Translations under genes and position numbers: made by a program
From: an uncultured Campylobacter sp.
GTDB lineage: Bacteria > Campylobacterota > Campylobacteria > Campylobacterales > Campylobacteraceae
NCBI RefSeq assembly: GCF_938041645.1
Contig: NZ_CALIST010000022.1
Coordinates: 62,001 to 126,000, forward strand
DNA length: 64,000 nucleotides
Direction of reading: 5' to 3'
Shown here: positions 53,720 to 63,322 of the stretch, piece after piece
How the letters are laid out: each line of letters opens with the position of its first letter
How positions within the stretch are numbered: position 1 is the stretch's first letter
The notes under the pieces: generated by a model
The model's database searches: none
What the model was told of the DNA's origin: nothing
Seen by the model: only the letters and a program-made list of their open reading frames with translations

Positions 53720-54889
53720 TTAATTTATCGTGATAAGCGACTCGTAGTTTTCAAATTTAGTAGGGTTTTTCGAGCCGTCTTTAGCCGCAGCCATTCTGGC
53801 GTCCATATCTTTGACGAGAGCTTTAAATTTAAGCTCTTCGGCGCTTATAACGTTAGTTTTTTCAATCTTGACTACCTTAAGCGGATCTATCGCCTGCTTA
53901 TTTTTATAAAGTCCGAAGTGCAGATGCGGTCCCGAACTAAGCCCGGTCGAGCCCACATAGGCGATTAACTGACCTTGCTTGACACTAACGCCTGCTTTTG
54001 TGCCGCTAGCAAAGCCGCTAAGATGTGCATAAAGCGTACTGATACCGCCGCCGTGGTTGATCTCTACGGTGTTGCCGTAGCCGTTTTTACGCCCTACGAA
54101 GCTAATCTTGCCCGCCCCTGCGGCATTTACCCTAGTGCCTTTGGGGGCTGCATAATCTACGCCTAAGTGCGCGCGATATCGCTTTAAAATCGGATGAAAT
54201 CTTTTAGGGGTAAAATACGATGAAATTCTAGTATAAACAAGCGGTGTAATCAGCAGAAAAGATTCGACCTTTTTGCCGCTTCGGTCGTAGTATTTATCAT
54301 CGAAAAAATATAGCGATTTGGGCTTTTTATTTTCCTCGATCATTCCTGCGGTGATATTTACTCCGCCAAAAGGCTTGCCAAGGCGCGTTTTTTGCTCGTA
54401 TAGGATCACGAGCCTATCGCCCTTTTGCAGCTTTTTAAAATTTACCTCGTTTTTAAAAACAAGCATAAACTCATTCGCTAAAGCCGCATTACCCGTAGCT
54501 TTGATGATGTCTTGATAGGGCGAGCTTTCGATCTGAATTCCTAAAGAGTAGCTGTTTTCCTCATAAACTATCGGAGTATAAACGAATCTAAAAGTGCCGA
54601 ATTTATCGCGGTAGATGTGGATCTGAAGCTCCTCGCTGACGGGAATTAACAGCTGAGAGACGCGACCTGCTGGATCACGCAAAATTTGACACTCCACGCC
54701 AGCTCGTACCTCGGCGGCAAGCTCCTGATCCTCTTTATCCAGGTCATAATATACAGACGCGGGAATGCCCGCAGTTTCCATAAATTGTAGCAGACTTACA
54801 CCATCGGGCCAGGCAAACTTCTCTACGCTGAGGTTGTTCGCAAAAACTACGCCTATCCACAGAAAAAGCAATATAAAAATTCTAGTCAT
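53720..54889 (-). CDS. M23 family metallopeptidase (LytM/Csd3-like)
   Basis: 389 aa with signal peptide (MTRIFILLFLWIGVVFA). The C-terminal LytM domain (about 225-350) has the zinc ligands in HLGVDYAAPKGT (H-x3-D) and HLHFGLY, plus TLYAHLSGF. The N-terminal part resembles the CsdEpsilon proteins that keep the enzyme in check. It cleaves peptidoglycan peptides in the periplasm. In C. jejuni an M23 protein lies beside the same PGBA_N and GlcD homologues. Confidence 0.9.
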   Translation of the reverse strand: MTRIFILLFLWIGVVFANNLSVEKFAWPDGVSLLQFMETAGIPASVYYDLDKEDQELAAEVRAGVECQILRDPAGRVSQLLIPVSEELQIHIYRDKFGTFRFVYTPIVYEENSYSLGIQIESSPYQDIIKATGNAALANEFMLVFKNEVNFKKLQKGDRLVILYEQKTRLGKPFGGVNITAGMIEENKKPKSLYFFDDKYYDRSGKKVESFLLITPLVYTRISSYFTPKRFHPILKRYRAHLGVDYAAPKGTRVNAAGAGKISFVGRKNGYGNTVEINHGGGISTLYAHLSGFASGTKAGVSVKQGQLIAYVGSTGLSSGPHLHFGLYKNKQAIDPLKVVKIEKTNVISAEELKFKALVKDMDARMAAAKDGSKNPTKFENYESLITIN

Positions 54890-54993
54890 ATAAAAACCGC
54901 TTTAAAATATTATTTTAAGGCGGGATTGTAACGAAAAAACGCTTATATTTCGTAAATACCGCGGAATTTTATCGCTAATTTCAAAGTTTTATG

Positions 54994-54999
54994 TATAAT
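54994..54999 (+). promoter_or_regulatory. -10 box of PGBA_N gene promoter
   Basis: TATAAT 35 bp before the TTG start at 55029, in the 139-bp divergent region with the M23 gene. Confidence 0.6.
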
Positions 55000-55028
55000 T
55001 AGCCGAAATTTTATTCAGGAGCAGAATT

Positions 55029-55757
55029 TTGAAAAAAGCTTTACTTATTTTAGGTCTATTTTTAAGTGCGGCGATAGGAGCGGAATTTAACATGCCGCGA
55101 TACGAAACCGCCCTACTTAGCGTAACGGATGGTTCTGGCGAGATCACAGATAGCCCTACGATTGCCGTAGGTAGCAGCGGAGTGGTGATGCATAATTTCG
55201 GTAGCGGCGCAAGCTCCATCATCGCGCGTGCCGTCGTGACGCAAAAAAGCGCAGGCAAGGCAAAGGTGCGATTTGAGGTTTTTGATATGTTAGCTCAAGA
55301 GGCGCTGCCACTGCCTAAAATTTTACCCTCAAGCGGCGATAAAGTGATCTTAAATTTCCTCTATGACCGCGCCATAATCGTCGCGCCTAATGCTGAAATT
55401 TACGAGCAGGTTATCAAGGCTTTTCCAAATATAAATTTTATCCACCCAGATCTTGGCGGCGCCTATCTTAGCTACAATCACAAGCCAAATCCTAGCCGAG
55501 ACGATTTTCGTAAAATTTGCGCGCAAAACAGCGCCGGACTGATTTTTATCGCGATGGATAAACAAGGCGTATTTGCCGACTGCGTCAGCTTCAAGCCTTT
55601 GCGCACGTTCGCTAGCGGCAGCGTGGCTTATTATCAGCTGCCGTTTTACTCACGCGTGGGCGAGATAAAGACCGTCATTTGGGACTTTACTAATGGCCCG
55701 ATCAGCGATTACGACAAACACTACCGCTATTTGCTGGGCTTAGACGGCGATGAATAG
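55029..55757 (+). CDS. Exported PGBA_N-domain protein (plasminogen-binding N-terminal domain)
   Basis: 242 aa. It uses a TTG start with SD aggagcag; no ATG is nearby. The signal peptide is KKALLILGLFLSAAIGA. The segments VGSSGVVMHNFG, SIIARAVV, LPKILPSSGDKVILN, IVAPNAEIYEQV and FIHPDLGGAYLSYN match the PGBA_N family of Helicobacter/Campylobacter as I remember it. The family name comes from H. pylori PgbA/B; binding of plasminogen is not shown for this protein. It overlaps the glcD-like gene by 8 bp. Confidence 0.8.
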   Translation: MKKALLILGLFLSAAIGAEFNMPRYETALLSVTDGSGEITDSPTIAVGSSGVVMHNFGSGASSIIARAVVTQKSAGKAKVRFEVFDMLAQEALPLPKILPSSGDKVILNFLYDRAIIVAPNAEIYEQVIKAFPNINFIHPDLGGAYLSYNHKPNPSRDDFRKICAQNSAGLIFIAMDKQGVFADCVSFKPLRTFASGSVAYYQLPFYSRVGEIKTVIWDFTNGPISDYDKHYRYLLGLDGDE

Positions 55758-57132
55758 CGTCGCGCGAGCGTTTTTTACAAGTCTATTAGGCGCGGATAAT
55801 GCCTATTTTGACGAGGCTCATCGCACGGCATACTGCTACGACGCGACGAAAAGGCGCTGTCTGCCGGACGGCGTGCTTTTCCCGCGAAGTGAGGACGATG
55901 TCAGTCAAATTTTAAAATTCTGCAACGAAAATTTAATCCCCATAGTTCCAAGAGGCGCAGGTAGCGGTTTTACGGGTGGATCTTTAGCCGCAAACGGCGG
56001 AGTGATTTTGGCATTTGAAAAACATATGAATAAAATTCTAGAAATAGACATGCAAAATCTACTCGCCGTAGTCCAACCCGGCTGCATAAATATCGATCTG
56101 CAAAAAGCAGCTGCAGTGCGCGGGCTTTTTTATCCGCCCGATCCCGCAAGCCAGGATTATTCCACGCTAGGAGGCAATGTCGCCGAAAACTCCGGCGGTA
56201 TGCGCGCCGCAAAATACGGCATCACCAAAGACTACGTAATGGCACTGCGTGCGGTACTGCCTAATGGAGAGGTGATCCGAGCGGGCAAACGCACTATCAA
56301 AGATGTCGCAGGCTTCAACGTGGCAGGAATTTTAATCGCAAGCGAAGGTGCACTTGCCGTCATCACCGAAATCACGCTCAAACTAATCCCGATGCCAAAG
56401 CTTAAAAAGACCGCGATGGGCGTCTTTCCTAGCGTAGATGCGGCAATGAATGCCGTGTATAAGACGATGGCTGCCGGTATCACGCCCGTGGCGATGGAAT
56501 TTTTAGACGCGCTGTGCATAGCCGCGGTCGAGGAGAAATTTCACAAGGGCTTGCCGAAGGGTGCGGGCGCGATTTTGATCTGCGAAACAGACGGCAATTT
56601 AGAAGCAGTGCTTTTGGAAGAGCTCGCACTCATAAAAGAAATTTTCGTTCAAAACGGCGCGAGCGACTTTCGCGTCGCAGAAAGCGAAGAGGAGCGTGCG
56701 GGCATTTGGTTTGCGAGACGCAACTGCTCGCAGGCGATCAATATCTACGGCACGCTTAAGCTAAATGAGGACATCACCGTCCCGCGCTCGCAGCTGCCCG
56801 AGCTACTGCGCCGTATCGCGCGCATCGGCGATAAATACGACGTGCACGTGCCCTGCTTCGGGCACACGGGCGATGGCAATGTCCACACCAACGTCATGGT
56901 CGCCGACAAAAAAGATGAAGGTCAGGTGCGACGCGGACATGACGCAATCACCGAAATTTTCAAAGCTGCAGTTGATCTTGGCGGTACGCTCAGCGGCGAG
57001 CACGGCATCGGGCTAAGCAAAGCAGAATTTATGCCACTAGCCTTTAGTGCAGCGGAGATGGAGCTATTTCGCGCGATCAAAAGGGCGTTCGATCCAAAAG
57101 GTATCTTAAATCCCGGAAAAATGGGGCTTTAA
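55750..57132 (+). CDS. glcD: FAD-linked 2-hydroxyacid oxidase (GlcD family)
   Basis: 460 aa. The FAD-binding PCMH domain has IVPRGAGSGFTGGSLA (residues about 58-73), DPASQDYSTLGGNVAENSGGMRAAKYG and GFNVAGILIASEGAL. The C-terminal domain has the metal-binding CFGHTGDGNVHTN and GTLSGEHGIGL near 415-425. It oxidises glycolate or D-lactate to the keto acid, passing electrons to the respiratory chain. GlcE/GlcF are not adjacent. Confidence 0.92.
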   Translation: MNSVARAFFTSLLGADNAYFDEAHRTAYCYDATKRRCLPDGVLFPRSEDDVSQILKFCNENLIPIVPRGAGSGFTGGSLAANGGVILAFEKHMNKILEIDMQNLLAVVQPGCINIDLQKAAAVRGLFYPPDPASQDYSTLGGNVAENSGGMRAAKYGITKDYVMALRAVLPNGEVIRAGKRTIKDVAGFNVAGILIASEGALAVITEITLKLIPMPKLKKTAMGVFPSVDAAMNAVYKTMAAGITPVAMEFLDALCIAAVEEKFHKGLPKGAGAILICETDGNLEAVLLEELALIKEIFVQNGASDFRVAESEEERAGIWFARRNCSQAINIYGTLKLNEDITVPRSQLPELLRRIARIGDKYDVHVPCFGHTGDGNVHTNVMVADKKDEGQVRRGHDAITEIFKAAVDLGGTLSGEHGIGLSKAEFMPLAFSAAEMELFRAIKRAFDPKGILNPGKMGL

Positions 57133-57797
57133 ATTAGGATCGTCATCCAACTTCTACGGTGATTTGAAATCGATTTATCCCACTTATCTCATCTAAAATT
57201 TTACTTTCTTACAATATGCCTACTTAAAATTTATCTTGCTTGCAATTTAGCTTATTTACAGGCTACTTCGAGTTAGTTTTAAGCTTGATCTACCCATTTA
57301 CAGATCAATTTTGCTTACTTTGCAATTAATTTTATTTGCCTTGCAATGAATAATTTTACTTATTTATTGACAAATTCCCATTCCCTTGTGAATTGATTTT
57401 ATTTACTTCGCAAATTAATTATCCCGTGCGATCTTCTTCGGATATTTTTGCCATATCAGCTGTGATTACATAGCTACTCGCTAGTTTGCGCAATTTTTTC
57501 TCTTTCAACGATATATAATTTAGCACCATGATTATGATGAAATCCCTATATCGCGATGGGTAAGTCTATGACAAGTTAAAATTCTGTCAATAAAATCCAC
57601 AGCATAGATTAAATTCTAAACTTCCAAGATACTGAAATTTTAAAATCACTATCTATAGATATTATCGCAATATGCGAAATTTCAGCAATAAAATTTAAAA
57701 ATGAGATTCCACGAAATTTCATAAAATTCATAAAGCTCCGCAAAATTTCTACGCTAATTTCGATCTCACCGTATTATCATCTAGCTAGCCCTGCCAT
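57133..57797. other. 665-bp AT-rich spacer with degenerate T-rich repeats
   Basis: Between 57200 and 57430 a word like cttgcaatttagcttattta / tttgcaattaattttattt recurs four to five times in degenerate form. This composition differs from the gcg/AAATTT filler elsewhere. No gene, tRNA or clear terminator seen. Confidence 0.55.
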
Positions 57798-58484
57798 CTA
57801 TTTAGTCGCATTAGCCTCGCTTGCATTTATTTTATTCATCGCGGCTACTACATTGCAGCTAAACTCAGCTCCCAGCTTGCAGGCTTTGTCGTAGTAGATC
57901 ATCGCCTTATCCAGATCCGGCTCGCCAAATTCCTTCTTTGAATACGCTAGCCCGACCCTTTGGCATCCCTCTGCCAAAGCGGCATCACAAGATTTGAGGA
58001 AAAACTTAAGAGCGCCCTGATAGTCTTTCTCTTCGTAGCTAGCAACCGCAGCGTTCAAGCAGCCCTCGCCTAGTCCCAAATCGCATGATTTGGCAAAAAA
58101 TGCGAATGTATTTTTCTTATCAGCATTTTTATAAGAGATTATCGCGGCATTGTAGCAAGCTTTGGCAGCTCCCAGCTCGCACGCTTTGGAATAAAACCGC
58201 GCGGACTTGCCCTTATCTTTCGTAGTTTTATATAAATTTTGCTCGTCGTAATATAAATCCCCCGCGATAGCACAGCTATTTTCTAGCCCTGCTTCACAAG
58301 CTTTTTCAAATGGCTTTTTTGCTGCTTCATAATCGCGCTCCTCAAGCAAATATGCTCCATAGTCTTCGCACGAATTAGCCCTACCGACGCCGCATCCGAC
58401 AAACGAAATCGCCTGCGGGAAAAATATCTGCGCGAGCAAGTAGGCTGCTACGATTAGTGCGGCAATCGACGCTAAAATTTTCAT
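57798..58484 (-). CDS. Sel1-repeat, cysteine-rich (Hcp-like) protein
   Basis: 228 aa. An N-terminal hydrophobic anchor (residues 1-24) is followed by four to five Sel1 units of about 36 residues, each with a Cys pair (KACEAGLENSCAIAGDLYY, KACELGAAKACYNAA, KSCDLGLGEGCLNAA, KSCDAALAEGCQRVG, KACKLGAEFSCNVV). Such Hcp proteins of Helicobacter/Campylobacter are exported and held by disulfides within repeats. Function not established. SD aaaggagc. Confidence 0.88.
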   Translation of the reverse strand: MKILASIAALIVAAYLLAQIFFPQAISFVGCGVGRANSCEDYGAYLLEERDYEAAKKPFEKACEAGLENSCAIAGDLYYDEQNLYKTTKDKGKSARFYSKACELGAAKACYNAAIISYKNADKKNTFAFFAKSCDLGLGEGCLNAAVASYEEKDYQGALKFFLKSCDAALAEGCQRVGLAYSKKEFGEPDLDKAMIYYDKACKLGAEFSCNVVAAMNKINASEANATK

Positions 58485-59281
58485 TTTTGCTCCTTTTAAA
58501 TTTTAAAAATAATTATAGCAAAAAGCGAGGGATAAAATTTTAATTTTTGATAATAGCTGTGAAATTTGCGGCGAAATTCCTGCAAAATTTCTATCAAAAT
58601 CCCAAGCAAAATTTTAAATAAAATTTTAAACGGAGCTTTGAGCGGAATTTTAAAAAAGCAAATTAAAATTTTACTTGCAAGATTATTTTTATGGCTGGCT
58701 TGCCTCAATTTTTACTCGCACGTCTATATGACTGTCCACGGCTATAGTATTTATAATAGGACTAAAACGTATTTAATCCTTGAGGTCTTAAGCACCTGCA
58801 GCCTCTGCAATGGCGATTTATCAGGGCGATAATCTAGTGTGTAAAATATTTTGTCGCATACCAAGCCCGTAGCAAGCATCTTGCCACGCCCTAGAAAACT
58901 TTTGAAAATTTCGCATTGCTGCTTAGAAATTTTAAAAAATTTTACGCCGCCAGCCTTTAAGTTTTATCTTAGAAATAGGCTTTTCTATGCCAAAATCGCA
59001 GGCATAATGCGTCTTTAGGCATTTTTTGCTCCGATACCCAGGCTTCTTAGATCCACGCCACTTAGATATGGTGAGTCTTAAAATAATCAAGACTGCGCAG
59101 TATCTGTATCGCGTACGTAAATTTCATATGTGTATGCTGCACCCACACATCATCCATGAGCACTATATTTGCCGCGATTCCGCGCGCTGTATGCCAAAAA
59201 AGCATATCGACCGCGAGCAATAAATTCCCGCTTTTCGCCGCTTACACGATCCATGAAATTTTATCCTCTCGGTCTTTAAAT
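58485..59281. other. 797-bp intergenic stretch
   Basis: RAATTY words near the left end (aaattttaaataaaattttaaac), then mixed sequence. An 88-codon plus ORF at 58566-58832 is largely filler-encoded and not called. No tRNA or rRNA recognised. Confidence 0.55.
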
Positions 59282-59659
59282 TTACGCTTCTTTAGAGCCG
59301 AACTCTATCACAACCTCCTCCTCGCCGAACCACATCACGGAGTTTTTCATATCGCAAAACCTCGCCTCATCCGCCATCAGCTCCGCTAGCACCGCTCGCC
59401 CTACCTCGCTGTTTCGCGCATCCGCAAACGCTTGCACGCTCTCATACCATAGCTCGCCCATCGCGTCGTAGCCAAACGCCGCCGTCTCGCGCTTGGTGCT
59501 TTGCCCCTCGGGGAAAACGGGCATGGTTTTTGCATAGCGGACGATATTTAGTGCCTTTTGATTAGCCAAAACCTTTTGCGAATGCGCCGCCCAGTGCACC
59601 AAAAACTCCTGCTGCGTGATACCCGGCGCCCTTTTTACTAACATCGTGATCTTAAACAT
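59282..59659 (-). CDS. EthD-domain protein
   Basis: 125 aa dimeric alpha/beta-barrel type. MFKITMLVKRAPGITQQEFLVHWAAHS at the N-terminus and the FGYDAMGELWYESVQAFADA segment match EthD, found in ether-degrading operons and as stand-alone small proteins. Enzymatic role unknown. SD gggagcggtt. Single gene. Confidence 0.82.
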   Translation of the reverse strand: MFKITMLVKRAPGITQQEFLVHWAAHSQKVLANQKALNIVRYAKTMPVFPEGQSTKRETAAFGYDAMGELWYESVQAFADARNSEVGRAVLAELMADEARFCDMKNSVMWFGEEEVVIEFGSKEA

Positions 59660-60102
59660 AACCGCTCCCTAAATGAAATTTATCGCAAATTTGCGCCCTA
59701 TTCTATGATGCATCCGCGTTTTTGCAATTTTGCTTAGTGTTCTTTGCGTCTAAATAGGCTTTGCGAGAACTTAAATAGCAGCCGTGCGCGCGAGCACAGA
59801 TCCCAAAATGCATAAGCCTCACTACTTAAAGCTCAAACCGCCGTCAATCTCCACTCGGTTTAACCGCCTAAAGCGTCATTTACGGATGCTCCGAAATAAA
59901 TTCCGCAGACTCTTTGCGGGCAAATCAAAATTCTGCCGAGCTTTAGCAGACGATGAAAATTTTACCGACTTTTGACGCGCATAAATTCCGTCCGTTTAGG
60001 CGGGCAAGATAAAATTTTGCAAGCATTAAGTGATCGGCAAAACAGACGAATGGCAATTCTCTCTTGCGTCGCCGCGTGTAAATTGCGTTGCTGCACACGC
60101 GC
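59660..60102. other. 443-bp intergenic stretch
   Basis: Mixed filler with AAATTT words. A 63-codon plus ORF (59784-59975) has no support. No RNA gene recognised. Confidence 0.5.
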
Positions 60103-60495
60103 CTAGCCCTTACTCGCCAAAAACCTCTGCAAAATTATCGTTGCAGCGATGCTATCAAAGCGCGGATCCTTGCCGCCGCCTTTAGTCCCTTTGCTCGCAA
60201 ACTCCGCCGCTTCGGCGCTCGAAAAGCTCTCGTCTTGAAATTTTATCTCGCCGTCAAAATCCAGCAGCGAGGCGAAGTGGCGTATGCGCCTGCTCATCTC
60301 CTCCTCGCTCGCCCCGCCGCGCGGCACGCCCAGCACTAGCACGCTGGCGCCCTTTTCGCGCAGCAGCTCGCTTAGCTCGCGCGCGGCTTGGATACGGTTT
60401 TTGCGCAGGATCGGATCGCACGGAAGCGGCGTCTTATCATCCGGTGCCGCCGCCACGCCGATACGTTTAAGCCCAAGATCGATCGCAACTATCAA
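60103..60495 (-). CDS. ruvX: RuvX/YqgF-type Holliday junction resolvase
   Basis: 130 aa. RNase H-fold motifs: VAIDLGLKRIGVAAA (residues about 3-17, first Asp), VLVLGVPRGG (near 52-61), FQDESFSSAEA (catalytic Glu) and a C-terminal PRFDSIAATIILQRFL (last Asp). It acts in pre-16S rRNA 5' processing and is related to Holliday junction resolvases. In C. jejuni it sits downstream of dprA as here, though separated here by 851 bp. Confidence 0.93.
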   Translation of the reverse strand: MIVAIDLGLKRIGVAAAPDDKTPLPCDPILRKNRIQAARELSELLREKGASVLVLGVPRGGASEEEMSRRIRHFASLLDFDGEIKFQDESFSSAEAAEFASKGTKGGGKDPRFDSIAATIILQRFLASKG

Positions 60496-61346
60496 ATTTC
60501 ATCCTTTACTTACATTAAATTTTATGGAATTTTACGGAATTTCGCCATTAAAATTATGCCACCAAAATTCCGCGATCGGAATTTCATAGCTAAATTTCAT
60601 CGCAGAATTCCACCGTGGAATTTTATGAAATTTCATACAAAATAGGCATAATAAATTTCACTCGCTCGCGCCGCTTGCGAGCTATTAAATTTAGCGTGCC
60701 ACGAGCTTCAAATTCCAAAATTTCGATCGCTGCACCTGGCAGGTACATCCGCACTGAGTCCACGCGAGCTGCACGTAAGCGACACCCAAACTCACGGCGG
60801 GCATAAATCCTGCCATGCAGGTGCCGGACGTGCAACCAACCCACCCCACGCAAAATCAAAATTTTAAAGCAAACCCGCACTCACGCGACGGAGCAGAAAA
60901 AAGCCCCCCCTACGCTTTATAACTCGTAAAATTTTGCCGCCGTGACCAAAATTTTCTCTTGCGACAAATTCAGCCTACCACGCTTATGCTGAAATCTGCA
61001 GCCAAATTTACCCGCAAAAATTTAGCACGATAGGCAAGCAAACATTTAAAACGCTATTTCAGAAAATTTCATGCATTTTAACACTTAAATTCCGCGCCGC
61101 AAAGTATTTATAGATCGCGAGAAGCATTCACAAACCGATCATTACCGCAAGCGGAGGCGAGCGGCGCTGCACAAACAAGCCGCGCGGGTTTGTTTTAAGC
61201 TCAAGTGCTACTTGCGGAAGGTAAAATTTTACCGAGCCGCCTTTTTCTAAATTTAAACACCGGCCGCGCAGACTACGCGCTGTACAAACAAGCCGCACCG
61301 GCGGGCAGCGCCTATCAAACCACGGCGAGCAAGCGCCTGCCGCCGG
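60496..61346. other. 851-bp RAATTY-rich stretch between ruvX and dprA
   Basis: Dense GAATTT/AAATTT/AAATTC words at 60510-60640. A C7 run lies at 60904-60910, with no start codon nearby. Long frames on the plus strand from 61205 overlap dprA antisense and have filler composition, so they are not called. In C. jejuni dprA and ruvX are close, so this is expansion. Confidence 0.65.
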
Positions 61347-62135
61347 CTACTTTGCCACGATCTTTGCGCCTAAAATTTCGATCCTGCCCTCAAGTTCATA
61401 TTCGTAAATTTTATCGCCGAAGCGCTCGATCGCCGCTTGCAGATCGGAATTTAGCGCTAAAAATTCCATCACCTCATCCTGCACGCGCTCGGTGCTTTGC
61501 GGCGTCTGCGGAGCTAAAGACGCGACAAACTCGCCAAAATCCGCAATCAGCCGCGCCTGAGATTTTGCGAGCAGATCGTTCGTGCCAGCGCTCTCGTCCA
61601 TGCGGTGCGGCAGCACGTACACGGGCACGCCCATCTCGCGAGCTAGGCGCGCGCTTTGCAGCGAGCCGCTGCGAGGCTCTGCCTGAGCGACGATCAGCGC
61701 TTCGGACAGCGCCACGACGATGCGGTTGCGCTGCAAAAACTGAAATCCGCGCGCGCTCACGCCGTCCTCATACTCACTAAGCGCGAGACTGCGTTCGTAA
61801 ATTTTGCCGATCATAGCGGCGTTTTGCGCGGGATAAATTTGATCAAGGCCGTTGCCAAAAACCGCGATCGTGTTTGGAAACGCCCCTTCGTGCGCGGCTA
61901 TGTCGCAGCCGATCGCCGCGCCGCTTACGACGCAAAAGTCCGCATCGCTCAAAGCGCGCGCGAGGCGCAGGATCAAATTTTTAGTATAAACACTCATCTT
62001 GCGCGAGCCTACGATCGAGATGCGGCGCTTTTGTAACATCGCCGGCTCGCCCCTAAAATACAGCTGCGCGGGCTCGCTCGCACCGAGCCTTGCTAGGCTT
62101 TGAATTTTAAAACCGAGCTCACTCGTAGTACTCAT
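61347..62135 (-). CDS. dprA: DNA processing protein DprA (transformation)
   Basis: 262 aa. Rossmann-like DprA/Smf domain: SIVGSRKMSVYT (near residue 39), VVSGAAIGCDIAAHEGAF (near 64-80), VFGNGLDQIYP, FLQRNRIVVALSEALIVAQAEPRSGSLQSA (near 131-160) and VYVLPHRMDESAGTNDLL. The N-terminal SAM domain is absent, as usual for Campylobacter. DprA loads RecA on incoming single strands, so the organism probably is naturally competent. It overlaps the deacetylase gene by 17 bp. Confidence 0.94.
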   Translation of the reverse strand: MSTTSELGFKIQSLARLGASEPAQLYFRGEPAMLQKRRISIVGSRKMSVYTKNLILRLARALSDADFCVVSGAAIGCDIAAHEGAFPNTIAVFGNGLDQIYPAQNAAMIGKIYERSLALSEYEDGVSARGFQFLQRNRIVVALSEALIVAQAEPRSGSLQSARLAREMGVPVYVLPHRMDESAGTNDLLAKSQARLIADFGEFVASLAPQTPQSTERVQDEVMEFLALNSDLQAAIERFGDKIYEYELEGRIEILGAKIVAK

Positions 62136-63309
62136 AAATTTCGTCCAAATACACTAAATCGACCTCGCCTAGGATATCGGCGCTGTTTGCGAGTGCGCGC
62201 AGAGTGGAGCTTTTGGGATGGCCGATAGCGATGGCGTAACCCTGCTTTTTAGCAAGCGCGACGGCTTCACGCAGCTTTTTGCGCACCGCAGCGACGCTGT
62301 TTTGATTATCTAAAAACACATCGCGATGTACATATCGCATACCAAGCCCGTTCATCGCCGCCTTAGCCTTGGTAGCGGGGCTCGTGCGCGAGTCGATAAA
62401 TAAAAATCCATGCTCGTTCATCGCGCGCAGCAGGTTTTGCATCGCGCGCTCGTCGGCTGTAAATTTGGAACCGGTGTGGTTATTTATAAATTTAGCGTTC
62501 GGAAAGTCCGCGCGCAGCTTCGCTATGACGCCGTTTAGCTTCTCGTAATTATCCGAAGCTCGCAGCGTCGCGGAGTTATTTTTAGCAGAGCTCGCCTCCA
62601 TCGGCAGATGGATAGCGTAATGCTCAAAGCTGCGAGCGAGCGAGCGCGTGTCCTTGCGCTGATACTCGGGCGGGAAGATGGACGGCGTCACGCGCACGGG
62701 CAGCGCAGCGATCTTTTGCGCCTGCTCGTCGGTGCCTACGTCGTCGATGATGATTGCTAGCTTTGCACGAGAGCCTGCAGGCAGTGCTTTACGCGGCGAT
62801 TTAGAAAGATCGTCCGTGCCGCTAGAAACGTGGCTTTGTGCGGTAGAATTTATGGAATTTTCTGGCGCGGAATTTGCCGCGGTAAAATTTAGGTCAGGTC
62901 CGCCGCTAGCCGAATTTGCGACGACGGAATTTGCGGAAGCCATAGAATTTACGGAATTTTGCGAATTGTCGTTTGCGGAATTTTCTCCTACGGAGTTCTG
63001 CCGTGCGGGCTCGATGCTCATCTTAGGCGTAGTTACGTTTTGCTCGGCGATCTTATCAAGCTCCTTTTGAATCAGCGCCTCCTTCTGTGCAGCGCTTAAA
63101 CGCGGTCGTTTGCCGTGAGAATCAGAAGTGCTTTCGGGGGCTTGTTTGCGCGAGCTTTGCTGCAACGCGGCTTTATTGCCCGAAAATACGAGATCCAAAA
63201 CCGCGTAGGTAACCGCACCGCTTAAAAAGCATAAGATTACGACAAAGGCGATCGCTATATAATTGATCGGGCGCTTTTTGCGACGCCCGCGTGGATTTGT
63301 ATTAGCCAA
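62119..63309 (-). CDS. Divergent polysaccharide deacetylase family protein
   Basis: 396 aa. A short charged start (RGRRKKR) precedes one membrane span (residues about 17-42). The C-terminal NodB-like domain has KLAIIIDDVGTDEQ (near 183-196), SIFPPEYQR, AIHLPMEASS, INNHTGSKFTADE and YAIAIGHPKSST. These are the DUF610/divergent polysaccharide deacetylase motifs. Residues about 103-160 are an Asn-Ser repeat insert. It lies between ilvC and dprA as in C. jejuni. Confidence 0.9.
   Translation of the reverse strand: MANTNPRGRRKKRPINYIAIAFVVILCFLSGAVTYAVLDLVFSGNKAALQQSSRKQAPESTSDSHGKRPRLSAAQKEALIQKELDKIAEQNVTTPKMSIEPARQNSVGENSANDNSQNSVNSMASANSVVANSASGGPDLNFTAANSAPENSINSTAQSHVSSGTDDLSKSPRKALPAGSRAKLAIIIDDVGTDEQAQKIAALPVRVTPSIFPPEYQRKDTRSLARSFEHYAIHLPMEASSAKNNSATLRASDNYEKLNGVIAKLRADFPNAKFINNHTGSKFTADERAMQNLLRAMNEHGFLFIDSRTSPATKAKAAMNGLGMRYVHRDVFLDNQNSVAAVRKKLREAVALAKKQGYAIAIGHPKSSTLRALANSADILGEVDLVYLDEIYEYYE
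62830..63003 (-). repeat. Asn-Ser-repeat insert in the polysaccharide deacetylase
   Basis: About 58 codons with about ten NS dipeptides (GENSANDNSQNSVNSMAS; ANSAPENSINS). By eye there are nine RAATTY words in about 130 bp (62848-62979). Each NS comes from an AAATTC/GAATTC word read in one frame, so the DNA word dictates the peptide. Confidence 0.85.
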
Positions 63310-63322
63310 AGCTTAGCCGAAA

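Noticed and set aside
60904..60910. C7 run as a phase-variation tract
   Set aside because: Too short and not within a promoter or reading frame that I can recognise.
61205..61780. 191-codon plus-strand ORF
   Set aside because: It is antisense to dprA over most of its length; Arg/Ala-rich shadow of a GC-rich gene.
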